Of a stretch of DNA of 64,000 bases, positions 36,301 through 46,400 are shown piece after piece. The notes under the pieces are model-generated. The model was given only the letters and a program-made list of their open reading frames with translations, had not been told where the DNA came from and searched no databases. The stretch lies in assembly GCF_013344475.1 (NCBI RefSeq), contig NZ_JABUOU010000002.1, positions 186,001 to 250,000 of the forward strand, written 5' to 3'. Made by a program: the position numbers and the translations under genes. Numbering within the stretch: the stretch's first letter is position 1; each line of letters begins with the position of its first letter. The stretch comes from Martelella limonii. Its GTDB lineage: Bacteria; Pseudomonadota; Alphaproteobacteria; Rhizobiales; Rhizobiaceae.

Positions 36301-37821
36301 TCAAACCGTCGCCACCACCAGCTTCTTGCCCGTCAGCTTGGCAAGCTGATCCAGTCTTCCTTCCACGCGTTCGCCGATGAAGTCGGCGTGCTGCTCCGGC
36401 ACCACCAGTTCCAGGTCGAAATCCGGATTCCGGGACGGCAGGAAATCGAGTGTGCCGACGATGCCGGGCATGGAGGCGGAGAACAGGTAGGCGACGCGCA
36501 GCAGGCCACCCAGCAGCTTGGCGCGTTCGAGAAGTTCCGGCGTTGCGATCGTGCCGAGACCGTCGGTGTGGTCGTCGTCGCGCAGGCCCTCATAGCGGTA
36601 GTAATTGGTGAGCGCGATGAAGGCGCGGCCGGGATGGGTGATGCCGGTGAGCGCGGAGTGGGCAATGACGTTCAGCGACTGGCGGCCGCGGAAATCGGGA
36701 TGGGCGCGCCAGCTGATATCGGCGAGCAGGCAGGCGGCCTGGCGGTAGCGCGCTTCCTCCGGGGTTTCCTCCACGCCGAAGCGGCGGAGCATCAGACCGG
36801 TCCATGCGGCGATTTCAGCGGCATGTTTGGGCGAGCGGGCGCGCAAAAGCGCAAGCTGGCGTGCGGCGACGAGCAGCGGGTCCTGATCCTGCTCTTCCGC
36901 ATTCAGCAGCGAATAGAGCAGGCCCTCGCGCACGCCTTGCGCTGAGAAGCTGATCGATTTCGGCTGCATGATCGTCAGCACCTCGCGCATGGCGATCGCG
37001 CCGAAGGGCAGAAGCATGCGCCGGTTCTTGGAGATCGCCTGCCATGCAGGCTCCTTCTGCTCCTCATCGGCGCCGATCCGGTCGAGGAAGGCCATCATCT
37101 CGTCGAAGCCGATCTCGTAGCCCTGCATCATCGTCAGCGGGTAATTGTTGACCTCCATATGGAGGCGAGCGATGTTTCGCCACGTGCCGCCGACGGCGTA
37201 GAAGGTGCGGCCACGTCCCGTCTCGAGAAAGGGCACCTTCTTCACCTGTTTCTTGGCGAAGTTGCGGGCCTTGGAGAGCGAGCCTTCCGAAAGCTCCGAC
37301 AGCCGGATGCCGCCGAGCGGCAGCGTGATGCCGTCGCCATAGGTCTTGTTCTTGATGTCGATGAGTTCGAGAGAGCCGCCGCCAAGGTCGCCGGCAATGC
37401 CGTCCGGCTCGTGGAAGCCGCTGATGATGCCGTAGGCAGAATAAAGCGCTTCCTCGCGTCCTGTCAGAACGCGGATCTCGACGCCGAGAATGTTCTGGGC
37501 CGCTTCGATGAAGGCGGGGCCATTGGAGGCTTCGCGCGCGGCGGCGGTCGCCAGCACATGCATCGTGCCGGAGCGCGCCTGGCTTGCAAGCGCGCGGAAC
37601 CGCTTCAGCGCCCTCAACGCCCGGTCGACGCCTTCCTCGTTCATCTTGCCGCTGGCCGCGATGCCGCGGCCAAGTCCGCAAAGGACCTTTTCGTTGAAAA
37701 GCACTGTCGGCGCACGCGACAGGCCTTCATAGATGACGATGCGAACCGAGTTCGACCCGATATCGACCACGGAGACAGGGGAAATTCCGCGAAGGCGCCC
37801 CTGCGCTTCTGATTCGACCAT
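36301..37821 (-). CDS. ppx: Exopolyphosphatase / GppA family phosphatase
   Basis: Hydrolase of the actin-like Ppx/GppA family, 506 residues, which trims terminal phosphate from polyphosphate or removes phosphate from pppGpp. It starts VSVVDIGSNSVRIVIYEG, has ATAAAREASNG, the EALYSAYGIISGF catalytic glutamate region, and GIAGDLGGGSLELIDI, the phosphate-binding loop. The C-terminal half is an HD-like helical domain. It follows ppk by 11 bp on the same strand, so polymer synthesis and breakdown genes are co-transcribed. Confidence 0.95.
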   Translation of the reverse strand: MVESEAQGRLRGISPVSVVDIGSNSVRIVIYEGLSRAPTVLFNEKVLCGLGRGIAASGKMNEEGVDRALRALKRFRALASQARSGTMHVLATAAAREASNGPAFIEAAQNILGVEIRVLTGREEALYSAYGIISGFHEPDGIAGDLGGGSLELIDIKNKTYGDGITLPLGGIRLSELSEGSLSKARNFAKKQVKKVPFLETGRGRTFYAVGGTWRNIARLHMEVNNYPLTMMQGYEIGFDEMMAFLDRIGADEEQKEPAWQAISKNRRMLLPFGAIAMREVLTIMQPKSISFSAQGVREGLLYSLLNAEEQDQDPLLVAARQLALLRARSPKHAAEIAAWTGLMLRRFGVEETPEEARYRQAACLLADISWRAHPDFRGRQSLNVIAHSALTGITHPGRAFIALTNYYRYEGLRDDDHTDGLGTIATPELLERAKLLGGLLRVAYLFSASMPGIVGTLDFLPSRNPDFDLELVVPEQHADFIGERVEGRLDQLAKLTGKKLVVATV

Positions 37822-37832
37822 GTATTCCCGGC

Positions 37833-40013
37833 TTATTTGTTGCGGCCTGAAAGCAGGCCCGCGATGAGCTTCGGCGCACTCGATTTCAATGCTTCTCCGC
37901 GGCCGGAAAGGCTCGGATTGGTCATGAAATACTCCTGCGCGTTGAACGGTTCCTCACCCTCGCGCGGCTCCACCCGTCGCGAGGTTCCGTCGGGCAGTAT
38001 CTCGTAGCTCTGCTGGTTGTCAATGATATTGCCCAGCATGATCTGGGACAGGACCTGTTCATGCACAGTCGGATTGATCACGGGAACGATGGTTTCCACC
38101 CGCCGGTCGAGATTGCGCGGCATCAGATCGGCCGAACCGAGATAGACATGCGCATTCTCCGAAGGCAGGCCGTGGCCGTTGCCGAAGCAGTAGATCCGGG
38201 AATGCTCCAGGAAGCGGCCGACGATCGACTTGACCCGGATATTCTCCGAGAGACCCGGCACCTGCGGGCGCAGGCAGCAGATGCCGCGCACCACGAGATC
38301 GATCTGCACGCCCTCGCTGCTTGCGCGGTAAAGCGCATCGATGATCTTGGGGTCGACCAGCGAGTTCATCTTCATCCAGATCGCGCCCGGAAGCCCGCTC
38401 TTCACATGCTCGATCTCTTCCTCGATATGCTGGAGGATGCGCGGCCGCATGGTTTTCGGCGATACGGCGAGCTGCATGTTTTCTTCAAGTTCACCGTAGC
38501 CGGTGATGAAGTTGAAGATCTCGGCAACGTCGTTGGCAATCTCCGGATTGCAGGTGAAGTAGGACAGGTCGGTATAGATCTTCGCCGTGATCGGGTGGTA
38601 GTTGCCGGTGCCGATATGGCAATAGGTGCGCAGATTGCGGTCTTCGCGGCGCACCACCATGGAAAGCTTGGCGTGGGTCTTCAGCTCGATGAAGCCGAAG
38701 ACGACCTGCACGCCCGCGCGTTCCAGGTCGCGCGCCCAGCGGATATTGGCTTCCTCGTCGAAGCGGGCCTTGAGCTCCACCAGCGCCGTCACCGACTTGC
38801 CGGCCTCGGCGGCGTCCACCAGCGCACGCACGATCGGGCTGTCATTGGAGGTGCGGTAAAGCGTCTGCTTGATCGCGAGAACGTTCGGGTCGCGCGCCGC
38901 CTGGATCAGGAACTGGACGACGACATCGAAGGATTCGTAAGGGTGGTGGACCACGAAATCCTTCTCGCGGATCGCGGCGAAGCTGTCGCCGATATGTTCG
39001 CGCACGCGTTCGGGAAAACGCGGGTTGAAGGGCTTGAACAAAAGGTCCGGGCGCGGGGTCTTGGTGATTTCGGAGAGCGTATTGAGCGCCAGAAGCCCCG
39101 GCAGCACGGCAACGCGGTCTTCGGGAACGCCGAGCTCGTGGATCACGAAATGGCGCAGCGATGCCGGCATCTCGCTGTCGGTCTCGATCCGGATCACGGA
39201 GCCGCGGCGGCGGCGCTTCAGCGCGCTCTCGAAGTAGCGCACCAGATCTTCCGCCTCTTCCTCAAGCTCGATATCGCTGTCACGGATGACGCGGAACGTG
39301 CCGTATCCCTGAACCTCGTAACCCGGATAGAGCCGGTGGATGAACAGGCCAATCAGGTCTTCCATGGTGATGTAGCGGATCGCGCCGTCGAGATCGGGAA
39401 GACGCACGAAACGGTCCATCGAGGGCGGCAGGCGCAGAAGGGCATTCATCGGCTCGCGGCCATGGCGCGAGACGAGCTGCAGTCCCATGGAAAAGCCGAG
39501 ATTGGGAATGAACGGGAAGGGGTGGGCCGGGTCGATCGAGAGCGGTGTCAGCACCGGGAAGATGCCGCGTTCGAACTCGTTGGTGAGCCAGATCCTGTCC
39601 TCGTCGGAGATCACCGAGGGACGCACGATCATCACGCCTTCATTGGCCATATACTGCTGAAGCACGGCAAGGGCTGCCTGCTGCTCCATCTGCAGGTTGT
39701 CGATCTCGCGCAGGATTTCGGCAAGCTGCTCGGCCGGCGTCTTGCCGTCGGCGGAAAGCATCGTCACGCCCTGGCGCACCTGACCTTCGAGGCCTGCGAC
39801 GCGCACCATGAAGAACTCGTCGAGATTGGCTGCCGAAATCGAAAGAAACCGCACGCGCTCCAGAAGCGGATGGGCCGGATTGAGCGTTTCTTCGAGAACC
39901 CTTCGGTTGAACTGCAGCCAGGAGAATTCCCGATTGATGAATCGCGTCGGGCTCTGTGTGATATCCTCTGCACTGCTGACGATTTCGGAAATGCTCGAAG
40001 ACAGGTCGTTCAT
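37833..40013 (-). CDS. ppk: Polyphosphate kinase 1
   Basis: Reversible polyphosphate polymerase using ATP, 726 residues and four-domain as in E. coli Ppk. Recognisable parts are the N-terminal INRELSWLQFN-like start (here [17 protein letters not shown]), the [27 protein letters not shown] block, the autophosphorylated histidine in LKTHAKL and [10 protein letters not shown], and the late [19 protein letters not shown]. The ATG at 40013 is preceded by AGAGGAA 6 nt away; two upstream in-frame ATGs lack this. It is first in the ppk-ppx unit. Confidence 0.97.
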   Translation of the reverse strand: MNDLSSSISEIVSSAEDITQSPTRFINREFSWLQFNRRVLEETLNPAHPLLERVRFLSISAANLDEFFMVRVAGLEGQVRQGVTMLSADGKTPAEQLAEILREIDNLQMEQQAALAVLQQYMANEGVMIVRPSVISDEDRIWLTNEFERGIFPVLTPLSIDPAHPFPFIPNLGFSMGLQLVSRHGREPMNALLRLPPSMDRFVRLPDLDGAIRYITMEDLIGLFIHRLYPGYEVQGYGTFRVIRDSDIELEEEAEDLVRYFESALKRRRRGSVIRIETDSEMPASLRHFVIHELGVPEDRVAVLPGLLALNTLSEITKTPRPDLLFKPFNPRFPERVREHIGDSFAAIREKDFVVHHPYESFDVVVQFLIQAARDPNVLAIKQTLYRTSNDSPIVRALVDAAEAGKSVTALVELKARFDEEANIRWARDLERAGVQVVFGFIELKTHAKLSMVVRREDRNLRTYCHIGTGNYHPITAKIYTDLSYFTCNPEIANDVAEIFNFITGYGELEENMQLAVSPKTMRPRILQHIEEEIEHVKSGLPGAIWMKMNSLVDPKIIDALYRASSEGVQIDLVVRGICCLRPQVPGLSENIRVKSIVGRFLEHSRIYCFGNGHGLPSENAHVYLGSADLMPRNLDRRVETIVPVINPTVHEQVLSQIMLGNIIDNQQSYEILPDGTSRRVEPREGEEPFNAQEYFMTNPSLSGRGEALKSSAPKLIAGLLSGRNK

Positions 40014-40123
40014 GGTGTTCCTCTTCTCGGCCGAGGCCGGCGTGCAGTCAGTCATTATTGCCGGATAGCGGAGTTTGGCAACGATACTATGACAAAGGAA
40101 AGGCGCGCGCGACTGCTGCAATC

Positions 40124-41038
40124 TCAATCGGCGCTGTGAAAGCCGTTAACAAGTCTCTGGAACCGCCCGGGCGTCATGCCGTAGGTCTTTGAGAAATGCC
40201 GCGTCATGTGGCTCTGATCGGCGAAGCCGGCACTCGCTGCCGCAGCGGCCAGCGTTTCTCCTGCGGCGATCAGGCTTCTGGTGTTCGAAAGGCGGCGCTG
40301 AAGGAGGTAGCGGTGCGGACTGGTCCCGTAAAGCGAGCGAAACTGCCGCGCCAGCGTGAACCGGTCGAGGCCTGTGATTTTTTCCAGATCGATCGACAGG
40401 ACGTTTTCGTCCGCATATGCGGCGAGATACGCGCGGCATTCGGCCAGTGACCGTCGATCGAGCTTTTCCGTCTTTTTATGAAGCCGTGTATCGGAGAGGC
40501 GCAACAGGCTTTGCGCGATCTCTCCCAGCAAAGCGTCGCGCTCCAGCCCGGCGAGCGCTGTATCGAGGTCAAATAGGGCTTCGACAAGGCTCGTCCGGAG
40601 TGTCGCGTCGCTCAAGACGGGCGCAGTGACGAAAGGAAGGCATGCGGCGCGGCCTTCCAGCGCCGCGCTGATGAGCTCGGGGGCGATGTAGATCATCCGG
40701 TAGACCAATCCTGCCTCGGTGCCGGCGCCGCCGTCATGCAGTTCGTCGGGATGGAGGATGATCAGCCGTCCCGGTTTCGAGAAGCGTGATGCGCCCCGAT
40801 AGCTGAAGGTCTGGACGCCGGAGACCGTGACGCCAAGCGCATAGGTGTCATGTCGGTGCGGCGAAAAGCCGTTTCCGTGAAACCGCGCCTCGATCCGCTC
40901 GATCCCGTCCCTGTCGGGCGCCGACAGGATGATATCGGCCGAGCTTGTGCACGAACGTTCAAGATCGCCGCCGGCCGGCGCTGCTAGCTTCGCCGGAGCC
41001 CCCGATCTTTCAAATCCCTTCCCGGAGTTTTCACCCAT
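40124..41038 (-). CDS. AraC family transcriptional regulator
   Basis: Regulator of about 304 residues with an N-terminal cupin-type AraC ligand domain ([38 protein letters not shown]) and two helix-turn-helix motifs at the C-terminus ([29 protein letters not shown] and [31 protein letters not shown]). Its start is awkward. The first family-like residues ([16 protein letters not shown]) have no ATG, GTG or TTG just before them, and the nearest in-frame ATG is at 41038, overlapping the divergent DUF2000 start by two bases. The true start may be that ATG, a CTG, or within a leaderless message. It probably controls the DUF2000 gene. Confidence 0.85.
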   Translation of the reverse strand: MGENSGKGFERSGAPAKLAAPAGGDLERSCTSSADIILSAPDRDGIERIEARFHGNGFSPHRHDTYALGVTVSGVQTFSYRGASRFSKPGRLIILHPDELHDGGAGTEAGLVYRMIYIAPELISAALEGRAACLPFVTAPVLSDATLRTSLVEALFDLDTALAGLERDALLGEIAQSLLRLSDTRLHKKTEKLDRRSLAECRAYLAAYADENVLSIDLEKITGLDRFTLARQFRSLYGTSPHRYLLQRRLSNTRSLIAAGETLAAAAASAGFADQSHMTRHFSKTYGMTPGRFQRLVNGFHSAD

Positions 41039-41444
41039 GTTCGACACCAAATTCGTCATCATCGTGCGCGAGGATCTGGCCAACTGGCAGAAGCTGAATG
41101 TCACGGCCTTCCTCGCGACCGGTGTTGCCAGCGCCAATCCCGATATCATCGGCCAAGAATACAGGGACCGCACCGGCAATGTCTATCATCCGATATCTGG
41201 CCAGCCGATCATCGTGCTCGCGGGCGATCAGGCCGTACTTTCCAAGGCCCAGGCCCGTGCGCTCGAACGCGGGGTGACGGCCTCGCTCTATGTGGAGGAG
41301 ATGTTTGCGACCGGACACGACGCCGCCAACCGGGCGGTGTTTGCGGAATTTGCGCCGGACGATGCCAAGGTCGTGGGCATAGCCTTCATCGCCGACCGGA
41401 AGATTGCCGACAAGATCACCAAGGGTGCACGAATGCATCCATGA
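41037..41444 (+). CDS. DUF2000 family protein
   Basis: Small conserved protein of 135 residues without signal peptide. The family hallmarks are KFVIIVREDLANWQKLNVTAFLATGVASANP at the start and GVTASLYVEEMFATGHDAANR later; structures in this family have a peptidyl-tRNA-hydrolase-like fold, but the function is unknown. A GGAG ribosome binding site lies about 9 nt before the ATG. The gene is head to head with the AraC gene, a pairing common for this family, which suggests AraC-controlled expression. Confidence 0.85.
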   Translation: MFDTKFVIIVREDLANWQKLNVTAFLATGVASANPDIIGQEYRDRTGNVYHPISGQPIIVLAGDQAVLSKAQARALERGVTASLYVEEMFATGHDAANRAVFAEFAPDDAKVVGIAFIADRKIADKITKGARMHP

Positions 41445-41448
41445 GGGA

Positions 41449-41474
41449 CGCCCGGCCGTTTGACCGGCCGGGCG
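41449..41474. terminator. Bidirectional hairpin between convergent genes
   Basis: CGCCCGGCCG (41449-41458) and CGGCCGGGCG (41465-41474) form a perfect 10-bp G+C stem with a 6-nt loop. It sits exactly between the stops of the DUF2000 gene and the convergent phytase-like gene. No strong T run follows on either strand, so it may end transcription in both directions only partially. Confidence 0.65.
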
Positions 41475-41481
41475 CGAGAGC

Positions 41482-42822
41482 TTACTTCGCGTTCAGGAAG
41501 TCGGAGACTTCGAGGATCACGAATTCGTTGTCGTCGGCGGCGTTGAGGCTGCGGCCGGCCGAGAACGGCAGGTTGTTGTCGTTGCCGACGATGATGTGGT
41601 CGGCGTCGATGACGTCAACATCCTCGATCGTGACGAACGGCATGGTGTAGACGCCGTCCTTGCCGCCCTGGCGGGCAACGCCGTTCGGATCGGCGATCGC
41701 CATCAGGTCGATGTAGCCGACCTTGCGGGCAGCGCCGTTGACGTTGTCGTCATTCATCTCGATCTTGTAGATGCGCTTCAGCATGGCGGGCTTTTCGAAG
41801 CAGCCGGTGGCCGTATCGGAGGCGCAGGCCATCGACGGGTCGCCTTCGCCGCCATCGCGCTCGATGACGAGACCGGTGGTGGCGTCGATCATGTTGAAAT
41901 CACCGATATTGGTGCCGCCATCGGCGAACGGATAGAGCCAGTAGCGGCCGGTCCATTCCTTGGCGGCGGTATCGAATTCCAGGACGCGCAGCGCCGGCTT
42001 GCCGTCTGCCATTTCCGGCTTGCCGTCGGTGACGATCGGCTTTTCGAGCAGCGCGTAGAGGTGGGCGCCATCCGGCGAGATCGCCATGCCTTCAAAGCCG
42101 CCGGAGCGCGGCAGGTTGTAGGCGGGCATTTCGCCGCCCGGGTTCGGCATCGACAGCGAAACGTTGTCGGGCGAAAGCACCGGCTGGCCATCGGCAAGCG
42201 TTTCGTAAACGGCCTGCAACTCGCCCGCCTTGTTGAACTTCAGGAGGTAGGGGCCGAGCTCGTCGCCGATCCAGAAGCCGTCTTCGACCGGCTGGATGGA
42301 TTCGATGTCGAAGTCCGCGCCGGTCAGATAGCGGCTGTCGGAGCCTTCGAGCACGATCGGGAAGGGGACGACCATGTTGGGGTCCGAGAGGAAGATGGTT
42401 TCCTTGCGGTCAACGGTGCCCGCATCCCAGTCGAAGCCGAGATGATGAATCATCAGGGCGGCGTCGGAGGAGTTTGCCTTGGAGCCGAAACCGTTGTCTG
42501 AGAGCGACCAGAACGTGCCGTCGCCCATGGCCTTGATGCCGGAAAAGCCCTGCACCGGTTGGCCGTCGAACGGGGTGCCAAGGCCGGTTTCGCGCTTGGC
42601 GGACATGCCGGGCACGCTGCCGATCTCGGTGACGCGCGGCTGGCCCGGCTTCAGGAACTTAGCCGAGGTCTGGATATAGGCCGGCGCATCCTGCGGCGCG
42701 GCGATGATGGTGTTTGCCGGAAGAATGGCGTGGCTGGTCAGCGTTGCCGAGAATTGGGTGTCGTCGGCAAGGGCGGTGCCAGCCAGAAGCGTGGCGGCAG
42801 CCGCCAGAAAGAGGGTCTTCAT
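41482..42822 (-). CDS. Secreted esterase-like protein of the phytase-like family
   Basis: Periplasmic beta-propeller protein of 446 residues with a signal peptide (residues 1-19, cut after TALA). The family core is GFSGIKAMGDGTFWSLSDNGFGSKANSSDA, later ESIQPVEDGFWIGDELGPYLLKFNKAGEL and GFEGMAISPDGAHLYALLEKP, ending with GNDNNLPFSAGRSLNAADDNEFVIL. Members are annotated as esterase-like activity of phytase; real substrates (phytate or other phosphoesters) are mostly untested. Its ribosome binding site is inside a hairpin. Confidence 0.88.
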   Translation of the reverse strand: MKTLFLAAAATLLAGTALADDTQFSATLTSHAILPANTIIAAPQDAPAYIQTSAKFLKPGQPRVTEIGSVPGMSAKRETGLGTPFDGQPVQGFSGIKAMGDGTFWSLSDNGFGSKANSSDAALMIHHLGFDWDAGTVDRKETIFLSDPNMVVPFPIVLEGSDSRYLTGADFDIESIQPVEDGFWIGDELGPYLLKFNKAGELQAVYETLADGQPVLSPDNVSLSMPNPGGEMPAYNLPRSGGFEGMAISPDGAHLYALLEKPIVTDGKPEMADGKPALRVLEFDTAAKEWTGRYWLYPFADGGTNIGDFNMIDATTGLVIERDGGEGDPSMACASDTATGCFEKPAMLKRIYKIEMNDDNVNGAARKVGYIDLMAIADPNGVARQGGKDGVYTMPFVTIEDVDVIDADHIIVGNDNNLPFSAGRSLNAADDNEFVILEVSDFLNAK

Positions 42823-42829
42823 GAAATAT

Positions 42830-42852
42830 CCCCGTGTGTTGAAAACACGGGG
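42830..42852 (-). promoter_or_regulatory. Hairpin covering the phytase-like gene ribosome binding site, or rnd terminator
   Basis: CCCCGTGT (42830-42837) pairs with ACACGGGG (42845-42852) around a 7-nt loop. In the minus-strand mRNA the 3' arm ends in GGGG, 7 nt before the ATG at 42822, so the Shine-Dalgarno sequence would be paired. The same hairpin lies 54 bp past the rnd stop and could end rnd transcription. Both roles are inference. Confidence 0.5.
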
Positions 42853-42905
42853 AGCGTTAGCGGTTGCTTATGTCGGAGATTTCACGAAGCGATGAAGCTT
42901 TCGTG

Positions 42906-44060
42906 TCAAACGTCGATCATCTCGACTTTCCTGTCGACGAAACGCAGAGCGACATCGCCGGCGAGAAGCCTGAGCGCCGGGTCGCCGTAAAGCTTTCGGC
43001 GCCAGCCCTTCATGGCTTCGACGTCGGCATTTTCGCCTTCCGAGGCGATCCTGTCGAGATCGTCGGAGGATGCGATCACGCGGGCGGCGACCTGGTTCTG
43101 CTCGGCAACGATCTTCAGCAGCACCTTCAGCAGTTCCGCCGCTGCGGCAGCGCCTTCAGGAAGCTGCGGCTGGCGGGGCAGGCGCGGAAGCTCCGCCTTC
43201 GGAATGGCAAGCGCGCTCTTGACCGCTTCCATCAGACCGGCGGCGGGCTGCGAGCGTTCCCAGCCCTTCGGGATCATGCGCAGCTTGGCAAGCGCGTCCG
43301 GCTCGGTCGGGTGCTGCTGGGCGATTTCGTAGATCGAGTCGTCCTTCAGCACGCGGCGGCGCGGCACATCGCGCGCGCGCGCCTCGTTCTCGCGCCACTC
43401 GGCAACCTTCTGCATCACGGCAAAATCGAGCGGCTTCTTGATCCGGAGCTTGAGCCGCGTCCAGGCCTGTTCCGGCGGCAGGTCGTAGGTTTCGGGATTT
43501 TCGAGGATCGCCATTTCCTCTTCCACCCAATCGGTGCGACCCTCGCGCTCCAGCTCTTCCTTGAGCTTCAGGTAGACGTCGCGCAGATGGGTGACATCGG
43601 CGAGCGCATAGGAAAGCTGCTTCTCGTTCAGCGGTCGCGCGCGCCAATCGGTAAAGCGCGAGGACTTGTCGATATGCGCGCCGGTCAGCCGTGCGACCAA
43701 CTGGTCATAGGAGATGCTGTCGCCGAAGCCGCAGACCATGGCTGCAACCTGGGTGTCGAACAGCGGCGCCGGCAGCATGTTGCCGAGATGGTAGACGATC
43801 TCGAGATCCTGGCGCGCCGCGTGGAACACCTTCACCACGGAGGTGTCGGCCATCAGTTTGAAGAACGGCGCAAGATCGAGCCCCTTGGCCAAAGGATCGA
43901 CCAGCACTTCCAGGTCAGGACTTGCCATCTGGATCAGGCAGAGCTGCGGCCAGAACGTGGTTTCGCGGATGAATTCGGTATCGATCGTGACGAAGTCGGA
44001 TTTGGCGAGCGTCTCGCAGGCCTCGGCAAGGGCGGCGGTGGTTTCAATCATCTCAAACAA
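42906..44060 (-). CDS. rnd: Ribonuclease D
   Basis: 3'-to-5' exoribonuclease of 384 residues that matures tRNA and other RNAs. The DEDDy exonuclease motifs are FVTIDTEFIRE (Exo I, Asp and Glu), VFHAARQDLEIVYHLG (Exo II, Asp) and KQLSYALADVTHLRDVYLKL (Exo III, Tyr-x3-Asp). An HRDC domain follows (RDVPRRRVLKDDSIYEIAQQHP). Divergent from aspS across a 497-bp gap. Confidence 0.95.
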   Translation of the reverse strand: MFEMIETTAALAEACETLAKSDFVTIDTEFIRETTFWPQLCLIQMASPDLEVLVDPLAKGLDLAPFFKLMADTSVVKVFHAARQDLEIVYHLGNMLPAPLFDTQVAAMVCGFGDSISYDQLVARLTGAHIDKSSRFTDWRARPLNEKQLSYALADVTHLRDVYLKLKEELEREGRTDWVEEEMAILENPETYDLPPEQAWTRLKLRIKKPLDFAVMQKVAEWRENEARARDVPRRRVLKDDSIYEIAQQHPTEPDALAKLRMIPKGWERSQPAAGLMEAVKSALAIPKAELPRLPRQPQLPEGAAAAAELLKVLLKIVAEQNQVAARVIASSDDLDRIASEGENADVEAMKGWRRKLYGDPALRLLAGDVALRFVDRKVEMIDV

Positions 44061-44220
44061 CGTATCTTCCTGTTACGCCATCTTTCCTTGGCCTTTGCGG
44101 CGGCGATGTCAAGGGAAGGGGTGGGGGCGTATGCAAAACGCGGCCCGAATACGCGGTTGAGGGATTGGATTCTCGGTGCCGGTTCAACGATGTCATGAGG
44201 CGTTGGCCTCACGCACTCCC

Positions 44221-44361
44221 GTCATCCTCGGCCTTGTGCCGAGGATCTAACCCCGTTTCGTCGCGAGCGGAGTTGGCGTTGTGTCGAGGTTTAAGGAGAG
44301 CGGCCGACACGCCTGTCGTGGGGTGACGTGCTTGGATCCTCGGCACAAGGCCGAGGATGAC
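44221..44361. repeat. Dispersed paired-palindrome repeat, copy C, inside a 497-bp gap
   Basis: The gap 44061-44557 between rnd and aspS has no credible gene. It holds two palindromes, ATCCTCGGC / GCCGAGGAT at 44224-44246 and at 44336-44358. The full 27-bp segments 44221-44247 and 44335-44361 are exact reverse complements of each other, 87 bp apart, so a long cruciform or RNA stem is possible. This is the best-preserved copy of the family in the window. Confidence 0.85.
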
Positions 44362-44467
44362 GCAGAGACGGGGAAAGGTCAGTGTGCCACCGACGTTCAT
44401 GCGGGAATTTGACTTATTCTCTTTGACTCGAGACAACCCGATTTCCGCCCCTCAACAGGCCTTTTCC

Positions 44468-44496
44468 TTGACAAAACGCCCCCGCCGTGCGTTTTT
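44468..44496 (+). promoter_or_regulatory. Candidate aspS promoter
   Basis: A perfect TTGACA hexamer (44468-44473), preceded by C as in rhizobial CTTGAC promoters, lies 85 bp before the aspS start. The expected -10 position 17 bp later (44491-44496, GTTTTT) is a poor match, so only the -35 element is convincing. Confidence 0.35.
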
Positions 44497-44557
44497 CCGC
44501 GCGAATTCATGACAAGGGGCCGCGCCGCGCGCCCGAAAACCCTTTACGGATACGATT

Positions 44558-46345
44558 ATGCACCCCTATCGCAGCCATACCTGTGCCGCTCTCAACAAGT
44601 CCGACGTTGGCCAGACCGCCCGCCTTTCCGGCTGGGTGCACCGCGTGCGCGACCATGGCGGCGTGCTCTTCATCGACCTGCGTGACCATTACGGCATGAC
44701 CCAGGTGGTTGCCGATCCGGATTCGCCTGCCTTCGCCACTGCCGAGAAGGTGCGCGGCGAATGGGTGATTCGCATTGACGGCAAGGTGCGTGCCCGTACC
44801 GAAGATACGGTCAACAAGAACATGGCGACCGGCGAGATCGAGCTCTATGCCGAGGAAATCGAGGTTCTGTCGGCTGCCAAGGAACTGCCGGTTCCGGTGT
44901 TCGGCGAGCCCGAATATCCGGAAGATGTCCGTCTCAAGTACCGCTTCCTCGATCTGCGCCGCGAAACGCTGCATGCCAACATCGTCAAGCGCACCAAGAT
45001 CGTCGCCGCGATGCGCGCCGCCATGGCCGACAACGGCTTCGGCGAATATTCGACGCCGATCCTGACGGCCTCGTCGCCGGAAGGCGCGCGCGACTTCCTG
45101 GTGCCGAGCCGTATCCATCAGGGCAAGTTCTACGCGCTGCCGCAGGCCCCGCAGCAGTACAAGCAGCTGCTGATGGTCGCCGGTTTCGACCGGTATTTCC
45201 AGATCGCGCCGTGCTTCCGCGACGAAGACCCGCGCGCCGACCGCCTGCCGGGCGAGTTCTACCAGCTCGACGTCGAGATGAGCTTCGTCACCCAGGAAGA
45301 CGTCTGGGAAACGATGGAGCCGGTGATGACCGGCATCTTCGAAAAGTTCGCCGAGGGCAAGCCGGTCACCAAGAAGTGGCCGCGCATTCCCTATGACGAG
45401 GCGATCCGCAAATATGGTTCCGACAAGCCGGACCTCCGCAACCCGATCGTGATGGAAGCCGTCACCGAACATTTCGCCGGCTCCGGCTTCAAGGTGTTTG
45501 CCGGCATGATCGAGAAGAACCCGAAGGTCGAAGTCTGGGCAATTCCGGCTAAGACCGGCGGTTCGCGCGCGTTCTGCGACCGGATGAACTCCTGGGCGCA
45601 GGGCCAGGGCCAGCCCGGCCTCGGCTACATCTTCTGGCGCAAGGAGGGCGAGAGCCTCGACGGCGCCGGCCCGCTTGCCAAAAACATCGGCCCGGAGCGC
45701 ACCGAGGCGATCCGCGCGCAGCTCGGCCTCGATGAGGGCGATGCCTGCTTCTTCGTCGCTGGCGAACCGTCCAAGTTCTACAAGTTTGCAGGCGAAGCCC
45801 GCACCCGCGTCGGCGACGAGCTGGGCCTCACCGACAAGGACCGCTACGAGTTTTGCTGGATCGTCGACTTCCCGTTCTATGAATGGCTGGAAGACGAGAA
45901 GAAGGTCGATTTCTCGCACAACCCGTTCTCGATGCCGCAGGGCGGCCTCGCGGCGCTTGAAAACGAAGACCCGCTGACGATCAAGGCCTACCAGTATGAC
46001 GCCGTCTGCAACGGCTACGAGATTGCCTCCGGCTCGATCCGTAACCAGCTGCCGGAAGTCATGGTCAAGGCGTTCGAGATCACGGGCAAGAGCGCTGCCG
46101 ACGTGGAAGAGCAGTTCGGCGGCCTCTACCGCGCCTTCCAGTACGGCGCGCCCCCGCATGGCGGCTGCGCCTTCGGCATCGACCGCATCGTGATGCTGCT
46201 CGCCGGCGCCAAGACCGTGCGCGAAGTGGCCCTGTTCCCGATGAACCAGCAGGCCCAGGACCTGCTGATGGGCGGCCCGTCCGAAGCCGAACCCGCGCAG
46301 CTGCGCGAACTTGGCCTGAGGCTGATGCCGAAGAAAGCCGACTGA
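44558..46345 (+). CDS. aspS: Aspartate-tRNA ligase
   Basis: Class II aminoacyl-tRNA synthetase of 595 residues that charges tRNA(Asp), possibly also tRNA(Asn). An N-terminal OB-fold anticodon domain (about 15-110, [22 protein letters not shown]) is followed by the catalytic core: motif 2 with [23 protein letters not shown], the bacterial insertion (GAD) domain, and motif 3 [16 protein letters not shown], with the active-site MPQGG. A strong terminator follows at 46372. Confidence 0.98.
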   Translation: MHPYRSHTCAALNKSDVGQTARLSGWVHRVRDHGGVLFIDLRDHYGMTQVVADPDSPAFATAEKVRGEWVIRIDGKVRARTEDTVNKNMATGEIELYAEEIEVLSAAKELPVPVFGEPEYPEDVRLKYRFLDLRRETLHANIVKRTKIVAAMRAAMADNGFGEYSTPILTASSPEGARDFLVPSRIHQGKFYALPQAPQQYKQLLMVAGFDRYFQIAPCFRDEDPRADRLPGEFYQLDVEMSFVTQEDVWETMEPVMTGIFEKFAEGKPVTKKWPRIPYDEAIRKYGSDKPDLRNPIVMEAVTEHFAGSGFKVFAGMIEKNPKVEVWAIPAKTGGSRAFCDRMNSWAQGQGQPGLGYIFWRKEGESLDGAGPLAKNIGPERTEAIRAQLGLDEGDACFFVAGEPSKFYKFAGEARTRVGDELGLTDKDRYEFCWIVDFPFYEWLEDEKKVDFSHNPFSMPQGGLAALENEDPLTIKAYQYDAVCNGYEIASGSIRNQLPEVMVKAFEITGKSAADVEEQFGGLYRAFQYGAPPHGGCAFGIDRIVMLLAGAKTVREVALFPMNQQAQDLLMGGPSEAEPAQLRELGLRLMPKKAD

Positions 46346-46371
46346 CACTTTCAGTCTTTGCATTTGAAAGA

Positions 46372-46400
46372 CCCCGGCGAGCGATCGCCGGGGTTTTCGT
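46372..46400 (+). terminator. Rho-independent terminator of aspS
   Basis: CCCCGGCGA (46372-46380) pairs with TCGCCGGGG (46385-46393) around a GCGA tetraloop, followed by TTTTCGTTTG. It is 26 bp past the aspS stop. Degraded copies of its 3' half and tail recur at about 46617 and 46843 inside the tandem array. Confidence 0.88.

Noticed and set aside
44209-44436. Small ORF on the minus strand with a GLVPRIQ...DPRHKAEDD-type product
   Set aside because: This product is the translated palindrome repeat itself; similar spurious small proteins are commonly annotated from such repeats in alphaproteobacteria.
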